DNA of 64,000 nucleotides from Rhizobiales bacterium dw_265. Its GTDB lineage: Bacteria > Pseudomonadota > Alphaproteobacteria > Micropepsales > Micropepsaceae. The translations under genes and the position numbers were made by a program. The DNA is taken from positions 718,756-782,755 of the forward strand of contig JAAVUU010000002.1 of NCBI GenBank assembly GCA_018449595.1, read 5' to 3'. Each line of letters begins with the position of its first letter. Position 1 is the stretch's first letter. Below are positions 18,876 to 26,932 of the stretch, piece by piece. Below the pieces are notes generated by a model. That model did not search any database and was not told the origin of the DNA. It worked only from the letters and a program-made list of their open reading frames with translations.

Positions 18876-20405
18876 ATGCAGCGTGCCCTCGACATCACCC
18901 GCAGCCGGTTCGCCGACTGGTACCAGGCGGTGGTGCGCGACGCCGACATGGCCGAGACCAGCCCGGTGCGCGGCGCGATGGTCATCAAGCCCTGGGGCTA
19001 TGGCGTGTGGGAGCAGATCCAGCAGGAACTGGACCGCCGCATCAAGGCGACGGGGCATGAGAACTGCTATTTCCCCATCTTCATCCCGCTCTCCTTCATC
19101 GCCAAGGAGGCCGATCATGTCGAAGGCTTCGCCAAGGAAATGGCGGTGGTCACCCATCACCGGCTGAAGAATATCGACGGCAAGCTGCAGCCCGATCCCG
19201 ATGCCAAGCTGGAAGAACCGCTGGTGGTGCGCCCCACCAGCGAGACCATCATCGGCGACGCCTTTTCGCGCTGGATCAAGAGCCACCGCGACCTGCCGTT
19301 GCTCATCAACCAGTGGGCCAATGTGGTGCGCTGGGAAATGCGGCCGCGCCTGTTCCTGCGGACCACCGAATTCCTCTGGCAGGAGGGCCACACCGCCCAT
19401 GCCAGCGCGCAGGACGCCGAGGCCGAGACCATGCGGATGCTGGAAGTCTATCGCAGCTTTTCCGAGGATTACCTGGCCATGCCGGTGATCGCCGGCGAGA
19501 AGCCCGAGAATGAACGCTTCCCCGGCGCCGTCGCCACTTATTCCATCGAAGCCATGATGCAGGACGGCAAGGCGCTGCAGGCCGGCACCAGCCATTTCCT
19601 GGGCACCCACTTCGCGGAAGCGCAGGGCATCAAATTCCAGGACGAAGCCGGCGGCGTCAGCCTGTGCAACACCACCTCCTGGGGCGTCTCCACCCGCCTG
19701 ATCGGCGGCGTCATCATGACCCATGGCGATGACGACGGCCTGCGCCTGCCGCCCGCCATCGCGCCCAGGCAGATCGTGGTGGTGCCGATGCTGCGCGACA
19801 AGCCGGAAGACGCCGAGGTCCTGAAATACTGCGAAGACCTGGTGGCGGCGCTGGGCCAACTGTCGGCGTTCGGCCAGAAGCTGCGGGTGTTGCTGGACAC
19901 CAAGAAGATCAAGTCGGCGGAAAAGCGCTGGAACTGGGTGCGCCGCGGCGCGCCCATCATCATCGAGGTCGGCCCGCGCGACGCGGCGGGCGGCAACATC
20001 ACCTACATGCGCCGCGACCAGTTGCGCGACGGCGACAAGGTAAAGTCGCTGGCCGTGGGCCGGCAGGAATTCGTGGAAGAAAAAGCCGTGCAGTTGCTGG
20101 TGGAGATACAGGCCGGTCTGTACGCCGACGCCAGGCACCGGCTGGACAGCAACATCAAGACCGGCGTCACCGACTGGGCCGGGGTGGAGGAGTATTTCTC
20201 CGGCGACGAAGACGCCTTCAAGGGCTGGCTGAAAGTGTCCTGGGCCAAGCCCGGCGGCGCCGAACTGGAAGCGGTGGAGACGAAGCTCAAGACCCTCAAG
20301 CTCACCATCCGCAACGCGCCGCTGCAGCAACCGGCGGCGTTCGCGCCCTGCCTGTTCACCGGCGCGCCGGGCGTGGAAGAAATCCTGATCGGGCGGGCGT
20401 ATTAG
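18876..20405 (+). CDS. proS: Prolyl-tRNA synthetase, archaeal/eukaryotic type (ProS type 3)
   Basis: This enzyme charges tRNA-Pro with proline. The 509 residues follow the eukaryote/archaea-type layout: class II core with motif 2 RWEMRPRLFLRTTEFLWQEG and motif 3 GVSTRLIGGVIMTHGDDDG, an anticodon-binding domain near residues 300-400, and a C-terminal zinc-domain-like extension ending in tyrosine (EEILIGRAY). The bacterial type would have a different motif 2 context and, in alphaproteobacteria, about 440 residues. The ATG at 18876 begins MQRALDITRS. The open frame extends far upstream only as a shadow of the MFS gene. Confidence 0.95.
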   Translation: MQRALDITRSRFADWYQAVVRDADMAETSPVRGAMVIKPWGYGVWEQIQQELDRRIKATGHENCYFPIFIPLSFIAKEADHVEGFAKEMAVVTHHRLKNIDGKLQPDPDAKLEEPLVVRPTSETIIGDAFSRWIKSHRDLPLLINQWANVVRWEMRPRLFLRTTEFLWQEGHTAHASAQDAEAETMRMLEVYRSFSEDYLAMPVIAGEKPENERFPGAVATYSIEAMMQDGKALQAGTSHFLGTHFAEAQGIKFQDEAGGVSLCNTTSWGVSTRLIGGVIMTHGDDDGLRLPPAIAPRQIVVVPMLRDKPEDAEVLKYCEDLVAALGQLSAFGQKLRVLLDTKKIKSAEKRWNWVRRGAPIIIEVGPRDAAGGNITYMRRDQLRDGDKVKSLAVGRQEFVEEKAVQLLVEIQAGLYADARHRLDSNIKTGVTDWAGVEEYFSGDEDAFKGWLKVSWAKPGGAELEAVETKLKTLKLTIRNAPLQQPAAFAPCLFTGAPGVEEILIGRAY

Positions 20406-20437
20406 GGTCGGTACGCAATTGGAATCAAAAGCAAAAC

Positions 20438-20555
20438 TGTCATGGCCCGCCGGGTTCGTAGCAACAGCGTGCGAACGGGCCACCCAGTTGGTGCGCCGGG
20501 ATGCCGGCATGGGAGTCTGCGTCAACTGGGTGGCCCGCTTTCGCGGGCCATGACA
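20438..20555. repeat. REP/BIME-like palindromic element, copy 2
   Basis: This has the same design as the element at 11747-11876. Outer arms TGTCATGGCCCGC (20438-20450) and GCGGGCCATGACA (20543-20555) are perfect complements. Inner arms CGGGCCACCCAGTTG (20476-20490) and CAACTGGGTGGCCCG (20523-20537) are too. The central spacers of the two copies differ. It lies directly after proS. Confidence 0.8.
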
Positions 20556-20605
20556 AGTTTTGATATCGCCCCTGGCCCCACATAGAGTGGGCCATGACAC
20601 GGAAG

Positions 20606-20749
20606 CTAGAACCGGCTGACCGCCTCGAAGATCACGAAGCCCGCCGCCAGCACGGTCAGCAGCGACGGCATGATGCGGCGCTTCTGGGGGTGGAACATCC
20701 ATTTCTTGGGTCGGGGCGCTTCATAAAGCCCCCAGCTATCCTGAAACAT
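20606..20749 (-). CDS. Small hypothetical membrane protein (47 residues)
   Basis: The frame runs from an ATG at 20749 to TAG at 20606, with AAGGGG about eight bases upstream. The N-terminal half is polar and basic (WGLYEAPRPKKWMFHPQKRR). A single hydrophobic helix, PSLLTVLAAGFVIFEAV, ends the protein. I do not recognise a family. Support is only the ribosome site, the sensible one-helix topology and the otherwise empty interval. It could be non-coding. Confidence 0.4.
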   Translation of the reverse strand: MFQDSWGLYEAPRPKKWMFHPQKRRIMPSLLTVLAAGFVIFEAVSRF

Positions 20750-20952
20750 GCGCCTGCCCCTTCGTCTTTATACGGTCCATCCTGGGGGGCCGCTGGTTAC
20801 CGTCACTTTAAGAACCGTCCTGAAATGCGGCAGACCCGCCCCGGCCTGTCCACCGGCCCGCGATTTTATTTTTGCCCGCCGCGCCAGCCGCTTGGCGCCG
20901 GATCGGGGCTCCGGCCTGTCCCCGCGGTCCCCGCGCCGGTTATCCTGGCGGC

Positions 20953-21240
20953 ATGAAACAGGATGCCGGCCCGGAAGAAACCCTCGAACGCCAGATCGCC
21001 CTGTGCGATGCGGCGCTCGCCCAGTGCCTTATGGGGGCGCAAAAAGCCCGCGCGGAAGACCTCAACACGCGCCGGGTGGCGGAACTGGACAGCGCCATTG
21101 CGCTGATGGCGGTCAGCGCCCGGCTGGGCATGGCGCTGGCGCGGCTGCGCGGCGAGTCCCGCCACACCATCAGGGTCGAACGGGGGGATACCCCTTCAAA
21201 AAACGGACGTTCAAATGGGCAAAAGAACGGGCAGACCTAA
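20953..21240 (+). CDS. Hypothetical protein, 95 residues, helical
   Basis: The product starts MKQDAGPEETLERQIALCDA and looks mostly alpha-helical. Alternating Ala/Leu/Arg heptads (about residues 8-70) suggest a coiled-coil or helical bundle, and the tail is basic and Asn/Gln-rich. It overlaps the next plus-strand frame by 26 bases, so the two were probably a coupled pair. I do not recognise it. The pairing with a GRPKGAPKGN-type protein hints at a mobile or phage-derived origin. No RBS of note was seen. Confidence 0.5.
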   Translation: MKQDAGPEETLERQIALCDAALAQCLMGAQKARAEDLNTRRVAELDSAIALMAVSARLGMALARLRGESRHTIRVERGDTPSKNGRSNGQKNGQT

Positions 21241-21361
21241 AGGCGCTCCCAAGGGCAACACCAACCGCCTCACCCATGGCTGCCGCGGCGCCGCCTGGCG
21301 CGCGCGCCGCGCCGCCATCCGCCGGCTGATCCGCGACAGCGATGCCGCGATCCGGCTCGCC
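21215..21361 (+). pseudogene. Truncated GRPKGAPKGN-type small basic protein
   Basis: From the ATG at 21215 the frame encodes MGKRTGRPKGAPKGNTNRL, a basic Lys/Arg/Gly-rich opening shared by many small phage-terminase-like or plasmid-borne hypothetical proteins. Then comes an Arg/Ala-rich helix. After about 49 codons it runs without a stop into the antisense of the secreted-protein gene, staying open to 23062. That long extension has no protein-like features. I read the gene as having lost its 3' end where the convergent neighbour now lies, so I mark only the 5' part. Confidence 0.35.
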
Positions 21362-22921
21362 CTATTGCAGCGAAGACTGGCGGTCCCCCGGATAGCGCTG
21401 CACGAAGGGCGCGCGGCCGGGCATGGCGGCGATCAGGCCGCGAATATCCACGTCCGGCGGCCCGCCGACCAGGTTTTTGTCGCGGTCGATGTCGTGCCGG
21501 GCCTGGCCCTCGACCGCGTACCAGCGGCGCTTGCCCACCTGGTCGGGACAGGCGGCGCTGTCATCGCCCCAGCGCAGTTCGACACAGTTGTAGGGATCGA
21601 AGCTCATGGCGAACAAACGGCGCGAGATGTCGCCGAAGGACAGCGGGACCGGCCTCTTGTCGCTGGAGAGATAGGTGACGGTGCAGGCCGCGCTCTCGCG
21701 ATCATAGGCGGCCAGCAGGTCCTGCCTGAGGTCCAGCCCGTCATAGGCGATGCGCGGGTCGCGGTTCAGCCACAGCAGGGTCATGCGGCCCAGTTCCCGG
21801 CGCAGGGCGACGAACGCCGCGCGCAGCCGGGCATCGCGCGCCGGCGTGGCATAGCTTTCCCACACCGTGTCCTGGCTGTTGTAGATGTCGGCGGGAATTT
21901 CGGAAGGATGCAGCCGGGCCGAAATGCCGTTGGCCACCGCCTGGTTCACGGCCTGGGCGCGGTCATTCAGATCGTTGCACAACGTGCCCATGCCCGCCTG
22001 CAACTCATAGACGGGATTGAAATCGCTCCTACCGCCCGACACCGCCACACGGGCATATTCGTAATAGCCCAGCCGTGCGCCGTTATAGGTCCATACCGGC
22101 CCCGGCTGGGTGCCCAGATATTGAACCAGCGAGAAATCGCCGATCTGGCTGTTGCGGGCCAGGACATAATGCCCGCCGGTCAGCCCGGCGCCATCCCAGT
22201 GCGCGTCTCTCAATTGCAGCGGCCGCCAGTTCTTCAGGCCCCCGCCCAGGGCCGCCGGGCTCTGGCCGAATTGCGGGCCATAGACGCTGCGGCTGATGGT
22301 GAAGTCGGGATGGGCGTCCATGTAATAGATGCGCCCCGACGCATCCACGCGATAGATGATGCCGACATGGGCATTGGTGTCATAGATCACCGTGCCGGGG
22401 CGGATGCTGCCCGGCTGCAGGGCGGGCGAATAGAAATCCGCCGGGATGCCGCCGTCGTTGGCCGCGTCGGTGCGGAAGGTGCCGGAATAGACATTGTCGA
22501 TCATCGCGCGGATGGCGGCGGGGGCGTCTATGCCGCCGCCATGGTCGATCATGCCGGCGCGGGAGACGATACGGTTGGCGGCATGGCCGAAGCGCGAGCC
22601 CGCCACGCCATCGACATAGGAAAAGGGCAGCCCGTTCTTCCAGGCGTAATAGGCCCGCAGCAGGTAGGGCAGCTTGGCGCAGTCCACGTCTATGTCGAGG
22701 AAAGCCCGGTCGCTGCCCCGCCAGGGATTGGCGGGATCGCGCAGGCAGCTTTGCGAGGAGGAACAGCCGGAATCCCCCAGGGCGGTGAGGAAGCGGCCGA
22801 AGCCCGCCTCGTCATTGGCGTCCCAATGGTCTTTGACGATACGCCACGGATTATTGATGGGCGCGGCCTGCGCCGTGGCGCAGCCGAGCAGCAGGATCAG
22901 GGCGGCAAGCAGGGCGCGCAT
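21362..22921 (-). CDS. Secreted protein, possible NlpC/P60-like Cys/His fold
   Basis: The 519-residue product starts with a clear signal peptide (MRALLAALILLLGCATAQA). LLGC could be a lipobox, or cleavage could follow AQA. C81 in DVDCAKLPYLLRAYYAW, H185 in NAHVGIIYRV and H204 in YYMDAHPD are spaced like a papain/NlpC-type catalytic arrangement. The text around them (GTVIYDTNAHVGII) reads like such a domain. That function is a proposal only. The C-terminal half (230-519) is helical and unassigned. Paired cysteines (C53/C59, C488 region) suit an exported protein. Confidence 0.7.
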   Translation of the reverse strand: MRALLAALILLLGCATAQAAPINNPWRIVKDHWDANDEAGFGRFLTALGDSGCSSSQSCLRDPANPWRGSDRAFLDIDVDCAKLPYLLRAYYAWKNGLPFSYVDGVAGSRFGHAANRIVSRAGMIDHGGGIDAPAAIRAMIDNVYSGTFRTDAANDGGIPADFYSPALQPGSIRPGTVIYDTNAHVGIIYRVDASGRIYYMDAHPDFTISRSVYGPQFGQSPAALGGGLKNWRPLQLRDAHWDGAGLTGGHYVLARNSQIGDFSLVQYLGTQPGPVWTYNGARLGYYEYARVAVSGGRSDFNPVYELQAGMGTLCNDLNDRAQAVNQAVANGISARLHPSEIPADIYNSQDTVWESYATPARDARLRAAFVALRRELGRMTLLWLNRDPRIAYDGLDLRQDLLAAYDRESAACTVTYLSSDKRPVPLSFGDISRRLFAMSFDPYNCVELRWGDDSAACPDQVGKRRWYAVEGQARHDIDRDKNLVGGPPDVDIRGLIAAMPGRAPFVQRYPGDRQSSLQ

Positions 22922-22977
22922 GGGCGCAAACTAGCAGGGCCACGCCGCGATCCCGCCCCGGAACACGGTCCAGGGTT

Positions 22978-23003
22978 AATGGCCAGGATCAATGGCCAGG
23001 ATC
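22978..23003. repeat. 13-bp tandem repeat
   Basis: AATGGCCAGGATC occurs twice in tandem (22978-22990, 22991-23003), with a third partial AATGGCA directly after. The repeat contains the stop codon of the small secreted-protein gene that ends at 23002. It looks like a replication-slippage duplication. Confidence 0.7.
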
Positions 23004-23349
23004 AATGGCAAGGCGGCGGATTCAGAAGCGGGTCCAGCTTTTGGCCGTCCAGGCCGACGTAAGCGCGCCCCGCGCCCTTGCGATTCACCGGCACGGCGAT
23101 CTGGTCCGGCACGGGCACCCTGGCCTGCCCCACATCGGCCGGGACCACGGAATGGCCCTCGGCATCGCGGCCGGGCACATACTCTGATCGGGCCATGCAG
23201 GGGTCGGCGGGGCCGCCGTCCAGCAAGGGATCGGGCTGGGAGGGATGCGCCATGGTGGCGGCAAAAGCCGGGATTGCCGCCAAAAACAGCATGGCAGCCA
23301 AAGCCGGGATCGTTCCATGACGAAAGAAATTAAATTGCGTATGTTGCAT
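23002..23349 (-). CDS. Small secreted hypothetical protein (115 residues)
   Basis: I start at the ATG at 23349 (MQHTQFNFF). A signal peptide with core IPALAAMLFLAAIPAFA follows at once, with cleavage near residue 32. The mature part is Pro/Gly/Asp-rich, with a DPLLDGG...CMARSEYVPG stretch and the tail LDPLLNPPPCH. One cysteine near each end could form a disulfide. Longer in-frame starts exist, but their sequence is Arg-rich and not protein-like. Family not recognised. The stop falls inside a 13-bp tandem repeat. Confidence 0.6.
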   Translation of the reverse strand: MQHTQFNFFRHGTIPALAAMLFLAAIPAFAATMAHPSQPDPLLDGGPADPCMARSEYVPGRDAEGHSVVPADVGQARVPVPDQIAVPVNRKGAGRAYVGLDGQKLDPLLNPPPCH

Positions 23350-23472
23350 CGCAATATGACCAAATATTTCGTGACACCTGTCGCGAACCACTGTATCAAA
23401 CGACCCCATAAGAGAACGTGACCGCGACAAGAACGGCCAAGTTCGGGGAGAAATACCGCCGCAGGCGGGTCC

Positions 23473-23499
23473 AAGGCCGGGGCGATGCTCCGGCCTTTT
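23473..23499 (+). terminator. Hairpin with short T-run
   Basis: AAGGCCGG (23473-23480) pairs perfectly with CCGGCCTT (23490-23497) across a 9-base loop, followed by TT. The T-run is on the plus strand. The stem also lies just beyond the 3' end of the nuo...DUF1467 minus-strand operon and may mark its end. Confidence 0.45.
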
Positions 23500-23510
23500 C
23501 GTTTCCGGGC

Positions 23511-23753
23511 TTACAGTTCCAGCCAGTGAAAGCCGATCGCGGCGTAGAAAATTATCCACAGCACCGCCGCCATGCCGGAAGCAATCAATGCCTTCCTTCC
23601 CAGCATCGGCGACAGCGGCGCACCGCTTTCGGGATCGCGCGCCGCCCCCAGCCCCACCGGCAGCAGGCAGAACAGGCACAGGAACCACAGCACCGCATAG
23701 GCGCTGAACAGCACCACATAATGCAGCCCGGTGGCGATGGCGGCGTCGCTCAT
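23511..23753 (-). CDS. DUF1467 family small membrane protein
   Basis: An 80-residue inner-membrane protein with two hydrophobic segments (about 12-34 and 56-76), joined by a short loop with PVGLGAARDPESGAP. This composition and its place directly after rnj and near proS match the DUF1467 family typical of alphaproteobacteria. No function is known. The ATG at 23753 abuts the rnj stop codon with no spacing, so translation is coupled. Confidence 0.8.
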   Translation of the reverse strand: MSDAAIATGLHYVVLFSAYAVLWFLCLFCLLPVGLGAARDPESGAPLSPMLGRKALIASGMAAVLWIIFYAAIGFHWLEL

Positions 23754-25409
23754 TTAAAGCTCCGTGACAAGAATGCGCGTCAAGGGCTTCTTTCCCCAGG
23801 CATCCTGGGCCGCGCGGCGCACGGCGCGGCGGATGGTTTCCGACAGGTCATCGGGATCGGCGCGGCGGTTGGCCTCAATCACATTCTCCACCGCGCGCAG
23901 GATGGCGCCCTGCACCGGCTCCGGCATGCCCTCGGCCAGCACCTGCGGCGGCGCCGCGACCCGGCCCTTGGCATCCATCACCAGGCTGACCACGATCAGG
24001 CCGGCGAAGGCCATGGCGCGGCGGTCCTTGGCCAGGCCCTCGCCTTCCGCCACCAGCACCTTGCCGTCCAGGTGGATGCGGCCCGCCGGCACCTCGTCAA
24101 TCAGCTGGGGTTTGCCCGGTGCCAGGCGGAACATCTGGCCGTTGGCCGGCACGATGGCCTGCGGCACCTGAAGTTCGCGGGCAAGCCTGGCATGCGCCAT
24201 CTGGTGGCGAATCTCGCCATGCACCGGCACCGACAGCCGGGGGCGGATCCAGCGATACATCTGGGCCAGCTCGTCGCGGCAGGGATGGCCGCTGACATGG
24301 ACGAAATGATCCTCCGCCGTCAGCAGGCCGATGCCCCGCGCCGCCAGCTGGTTCTGCATCTCGAAGATGCCCAGCTCATTGCCGGGAATGACGCGGCTGG
24401 AGAAGATCACCGTATCGCCCTCCGCCAGATGGACATTGGGATGGCTGTCATTGGCGATGCGGGCCAGGGCGGCGCGCGGCTCGCCCTGGCTGCCGGTGCA
24501 GATATACAGCACCCGGTCGGGCGGCATGTCGGCCAGTTCGGTCTCATCCAGGATGGTGGGGAAGTCTTTCAGATAGCCGGTTTCCCGCGCGGCCGAGACC
24601 ATCTTCTGCATCGAGCGGCCGACCAGGGCGATACGGCGGCCATGGGCCTTGGCGGCCCGGGCGATGGTGTCCAGCCGCGCCACATTGGAGGCAAAGCCTG
24701 TCACCGCCACCCGGCCTTTCAGAGTGCCGATCAGCGCCGTCAGGCTTTCGCGCACCGTGGCTTCCGAGCCCGAACTGCCGGGCACCAGCGCATTGGTGGA
24801 ATCGCAGACCAGCGCCAGCACGCCGGCATCGCCGAGCTTCTGCAGGGCAGCGGTGTCGGTCGCCTCGCCCAGCATGGGATTGGGGTCGATCTTCCAGTCG
24901 CCGGTATGGGCCACCACGCCCAGCGGCGTCGTGATGGCCAGCAGGTTGGGCTCCAGGATGGAATGGGTAATGGAGATGAAATCCATCTGGAACGGTCCCA
25001 GGGTCAGACTGCCGCCCACCGGGATCTGCTTCACGGTGAGTTTGCCGGTCAGGCCCGCCTCTTCCAGCTTGCCGGTGATCAGCCTTGCGGTGAACGGCGT
25101 GGCATAGACCGGGCAGCGCAGGGACGGCCACAGATGGGCGATGGCGCCGATATGGTCTTCATGGGCATGGGTGGCGACGATGCCCAGCACATTGCCCTGC
25201 TGCTCCGCCAGGTAGCGGATGTCTGGCATCAGGATATCCACGCCCGGCGCATTGCCCTCGCGCCCGAACAGGACGCCGCAATCCACGACGATCCATTGCC
25301 GGTCATCGGGCGGGCCGAAGCCATAGGCATTGAAGTTCATGCCGATCTCGCCCGACCCGCCAAGCGGCAGGAAGACCAGTTCATCCGGCGGGCTGCCCGA
25401 CTTCGCCAT
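23754..25409 (-). CDS. rnj: Ribonuclease J
   Basis: RNase J is a metallo-beta-lactamase/beta-CASP nuclease with 5' exo- and endonuclease activity in rRNA and mRNA processing. The 551 residues show the zinc motif HAHEDHIGA from residue 81, and the later His/Asp ligands in VAHTGDWKID and CDSTNA. The beta-CASP motifs follow (SMQKMVSA, ICTGSQGEPRAAL, HVSGHPCRDELAQMYRWIRP). The C-terminal domain is shorter and less conserved. It starts one base after coaX ends, in the tail of the nuo transcript, the usual alphaproteobacterial order. Confidence 0.94.
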   Translation of the reverse strand: MAKSGSPPDELVFLPLGGSGEIGMNFNAYGFGPPDDRQWIVVDCGVLFGREGNAPGVDILMPDIRYLAEQQGNVLGIVATHAHEDHIGAIAHLWPSLRCPVYATPFTARLITGKLEEAGLTGKLTVKQIPVGGSLTLGPFQMDFISITHSILEPNLLAITTPLGVVAHTGDWKIDPNPMLGEATDTAALQKLGDAGVLALVCDSTNALVPGSSGSEATVRESLTALIGTLKGRVAVTGFASNVARLDTIARAAKAHGRRIALVGRSMQKMVSAARETGYLKDFPTILDETELADMPPDRVLYICTGSQGEPRAALARIANDSHPNVHLAEGDTVIFSSRVIPGNELGIFEMQNQLAARGIGLLTAEDHFVHVSGHPCRDELAQMYRWIRPRLSVPVHGEIRHQMAHARLARELQVPQAIVPANGQMFRLAPGKPQLIDEVPAGRIHLDGKVLVAEGEGLAKDRRAMAFAGLIVVSLVMDAKGRVAAPPQVLAEGMPEPVQGAILRAVENVIEANRRADPDDLSETIRRAVRRAAQDAWGKKPLTRILVTEL

Positions 25410-26183
25410 TCAGTTGGGTGCGTTGCGGGCGTGGATCAGCATCAGGCCGCGCATGGTGAGGTCGGGGTCGATATGTTCGATGGCCGGGATGTCGGGACGG
25501 AAGAGATGCGCCAGCCCGCCGGTCGCCACCACCGTCATGGGGCGGCCATACTCGGCCTTGATGCGGCTTATCAGCCCCTCGATCAGCCCGACATAACCCC
25601 AATAGACGCCCGACTGCATGCTGGGAACGGTGTCGCGGCCGATCACCTTTTGCGCGCGGTGGATGGCGACGCGCGGCAGCAGCGCCGCGGCCTGGTGCAG
25701 CGCCTCGATGGAAAGATTGGCGCCGGGCGCGATCACGCTGCCGTCGAAATCGCCATTCTCCGCCACGATGTCGAAGTTGGTGGCGGTGCCGAAATCCACC
25801 ACGATCACCGCGCCGGAATAACGCTCATGCGCGGCGACGGTATTGCACAGCCGGTCGGCGCCCACCGATTGCGGCCGGTCGACATTGGCCGTGAGCCCCA
25901 GGTCCAGCGCCGGATCGCCCACGATCATGGGCTCGCACTTCAGATAGCCGCGGCACAGGGCGCGCAGGTCGAACAGCACCGCCGGCACCACGGTGGCGAT
26001 GATGGCCTGGGTGAGGTCTTTGAAGGCCAGGCCCTCCAGCGCCAGCAACTGGCTCAGCCACACCGCATATTCGTCGGCGGTGCGCGAGGTTTGCGTCACC
26101 GCACGCCATTGGGCCCGCATCTTGTCGGCCTCATAAAGGGCGAAGACGATGTTGGTGTTGCCGGCGTCGATGGCGAGAAGCAT
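25410..26183 (-). CDS. coaX: Type III pantothenate kinase
   Basis: CoaX phosphorylates pantothenate with ATP, the first step of coenzyme A synthesis, and is insensitive to CoA feedback. The 257-residue protein opens LLAIDAGNTNIVFALY (phosphate-binding loop). It carries the GADRLCNTVAAHERY block and VIVVDFGTATNFDIV, the ASKHA Asp/Gly/Thr motif. TGGLAHLF near the C-terminus is the adenosine loop. The ATG overlaps the birA stop by one base. Confidence 0.93.
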   Translation of the reverse strand: MLLAIDAGNTNIVFALYEADKMRAQWRAVTQTSRTADEYAVWLSQLLALEGLAFKDLTQAIIATVVPAVLFDLRALCRGYLKCEPMIVGDPALDLGLTANVDRPQSVGADRLCNTVAAHERYSGAVIVVDFGTATNFDIVAENGDFDGSVIAPGANLSIEALHQAAALLPRVAIHRAQKVIGRDTVPSMQSGVYWGYVGLIEGLISRIKAEYGRPMTVVATGGLAHLFRPDIPAIEHIDPDLTMRGLMLIHARNAPN

Positions 26184-26932
26184 CAGAAAAAGACCTCGCC
26201 GGCGGCGATGGCGCGCACCTGGCCCTGTTCGTTCAGCAGCAGCGCGCCGGTGGCATCGATGCCCTCAAAGACGCCGGTGCGGGTTTCATGGGGCAGCCGG
26301 GCGCGGATGGGCCCGCCCAGCGCCTGCGCCCGCCCCAGCCAGGCTGTGCGCAATGTCTCAAAACCCTGCCGCATCCAGACATCATACCAGTGGGCCAGGC
26401 GCGCGGCGAGGACGGTCAGGGCATCGCAAGGTGACGGCGGCGCAATGCCCAATTGCGCCAGCGACGTGGCGGGAAATTCGGTGCCTTGGGGAAAGCTCGC
26501 CAGATTGACGCCGATGCCGATGGCGAGCCATTGGCCGGTGGTGTCTGTCCCGGCCTCCAGCAGGATGCCGGCCAGCTTGCGGCCATTCGCCAGCACGTCA
26601 TTGGGCCATTTGACGGCGATCGCCGCGCCATTCTTCCCATTGGAAGAGTGCGCGAAATGCGCCGCCATGTCGGAGACGGCCAGGGCGGCGGCGAAGGAGA
26701 GTTGCCCTATGATGGCGGCGGGCGCATCGGGCCTGAGCAACAGGGTGGCGGCCAGATTGCCGCTGCCGCTGTCCCACACCCGGCCGCGGCGGCCGCGGCC
26801 CGCGGTCTGGCGTTCAGCGGCGATCCAGACCGGGCCGCCCTCGCCCGCCTCGGCGAGACGGCGCGCCTCGCTGCTGGTGGAATCCAGTTCGGCATGCCGG
26901 ATCAAGGCATAGCCTTGCGGCCAGGATATCAA
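26183..26932 (-). CDS. birA: Biotin-[acetyl-CoA-carboxylase] ligase (BirA catalytic type)
   Basis: BirA activates biotin to biotinyl-AMP and attaches it to the carboxylase carrier protein. About 249 residues carry the biotin-binding block RQTAGRGRRGRVWDSGSGNL, then VKWPNDVLANGRKLAGIL and GIGVNL. There is no N-terminal helix-turn-helix, so it is the non-repressor form. I propose TTG at 26932, overlapping the nuoN stop as TTGA. The open frame continues upstream as Arg-rich nuoN shadow. The start is less certain than the gene. Confidence 0.88.
   Translation of the reverse strand: MISWPQGYALIRHAELDSTSSEARRLAEAGEGGPVWIAAERQTAGRGRRGRVWDSGSGNLAATLLLRPDAPAAIIGQLSFAAALAVSDMAAHFAHSSNGKNGAAIAVKWPNDVLANGRKLAGILLEAGTDTTGQWLAIGIGVNLASFPQGTEFPATSLAQLGIAPPSPCDALTVLAARLAHWYDVWMRQGFETLRTAWLGRAQALGGPIRARLPHETRTGVFEGIDATGALLLNEQGQVRAIAAGEVFF

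Noticed and set aside
21362..23062. Long plus-strand continuation of the GRPKGAPKGN gene
   Set aside because: It is antisense to a convincing secreted-protein gene and shows no protein-like features.
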